From: Poriferisodalis sp965221195
Lineage (GTDB): Bacteria; Actinomycetota; Acidimicrobiia; Acidimicrobiales; Poriferisodalaceae
NCBI GenBank assembly: GCA_965221195.1
Contig: OZ244864.1
Coordinates: 1,736,001-1,800,000, forward strand
Direction of reading: 5' to 3'
DNA length: 64,000 bases
Position 1 is the stretch's first letter. Every line of letters starts with the position of its first letter. The notes beneath the pieces were generated by a model. That model did no database searches. It was given only the letters and a program-made list of their open reading frames with translations, and was not told where the DNA came from. Shown piece by piece: positions 63,782 to 64,000 of this stretch. A program made the translations under genes and the position numbers.

Positions 63782-64000
63782 GTGACCGACACCGCATCGC
63801 GCGAACTGCCGCTGCAGGAGATCAATGAGGTCATCATCCGTTTCGCCGGCGACTCCGGCGACGGCATGCAGCTAACAGGAGATCAGTTCACGAGCATCTC
63901 AGCAGCACTTGGCAACGATCTGTCGACTTTGCCTGAGTTCCCTGCTGAGATCCGCGCTCCGCAAGGGACGCTGGCGGGTGTCTCGGCGTTCCAAGTTCGG
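63782..64000 (+). CDS. korA: 2-oxoacid:ferredoxin oxidoreductase alpha subunit (runs off the right edge)
   Basis: The first 73 residues are visible from a GTG at 63782 preceded by GAGGAG. EVIIRFAGDSGDGMQLTGDQ is the start of the gamma domain fused to the alpha subunit, and LPEFPAEIRAPQGTLAGVSA is typical of the 2-oxoglutarate:ferredoxin oxidoreductase group. The beta subunit (korB) is expected beyond the window. Confidence 0.87.
   Translation, partial: MTDTASRELPLQEINEVIIRFAGDSGDGMQLTGDQFTSISAALGNDLSTLPEFPAEIRAPQGTLAGVSAFQVR

Overview
The window reads as high-GC Actinomycetota chromosome, most likely class Acidimicrobiia. The signs are actinobacterial-style leading genes (DUF1844 divergent from infC, a GPP34 protein, an imuA'-imuB-dnaE2 cassette), a 23S rRNA of about 3.08 kb (longer than in E. 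coli, as expected with the actinobacterial extra helix), frequent GTG starts and ATGA/GTGA gene overlaps. The class assignment is inference; no search was run.

Layout: (1) 0-9.5 kb is core biosynthesis and translation: the end of riboflavin synthase, ribBA, hisG (convergent), DUF1844, then infC-rpmI-rplT-rRNA methylase-pheS-pheT. (2) 9.5-15.6 kb holds a 2-hydroxyacid dehydrogenase behind a single ORF that fuses a cytochrome P450 to a UbiB/ABC1 kinase, a DUF192 lipoprotein and a GPP34 protein. (3) 15.6-26.1 kb is a defence island: an SfiI-like restriction-modification pair, a nitroreductase, a small HTH gene and a very unusual type ISP-like restriction-modification locus, then a DUF4143 ATPase. 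(4) 26.1-34 kb holds an M20 carbamoylase/allantoate-type hydrolase and glutamate synthase (gltB, gltD). (5) 34-43 kb is the arginine cluster argC-[insertion]-argB-argD-argF-argR-argH, with no argJ or argG. (6) 43-51 kb is a mutagenesis and DNA-damage block (dnaE2, imuB, imuA', SRAP peptidase) plus a NUDIX gene. (7) 51-55 kb has small membrane proteins, a DrrAB-type ABC exporter and tyrS. (8) 55.7-60.97 kb is a complete rrn operon (16S-23S-5S, no spacer tRNA seen) with a terminator. (9) The end holds a TPR protein, a class I aldolase and the start of korA.

The most striking object is the 3' end of the type ISP-like gene (minus strand, 19.43-18.71 kb). A 20-copy tetranucleotide tract is followed by five short homologous C-terminal cassettes and a 16-C homopolymer. 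By hand translation, each of the three frames leaving the tetranucleotide tract is open: two end in their own cassette, and the third passes through the poly-C tract, after which each of its three frames is again open and ends in a further cassette. Slippage at two tracts could therefore choose among five alternative C-termini. The predicted type ISP C-terminal domain is a separate upstream gene carrying its own 15-C tract.

A second theme is expansion of short tandem repeats, mostly in frame, inside core genes (rplT, pheS, pheT, gltB, a dehydrogenase, a PLD-N-like protein, a TPR protein) and in intergenic spacers (pheS-pheT, gltB-gltD, upstream of korA). The argC-argB junction has been split by about 1.9 kb carrying a duplicated arg promoter region, a broken secreted-protein gene and a small membrane-protein paralogue, leaving a truncated copy of the argB 5' end behind argC.
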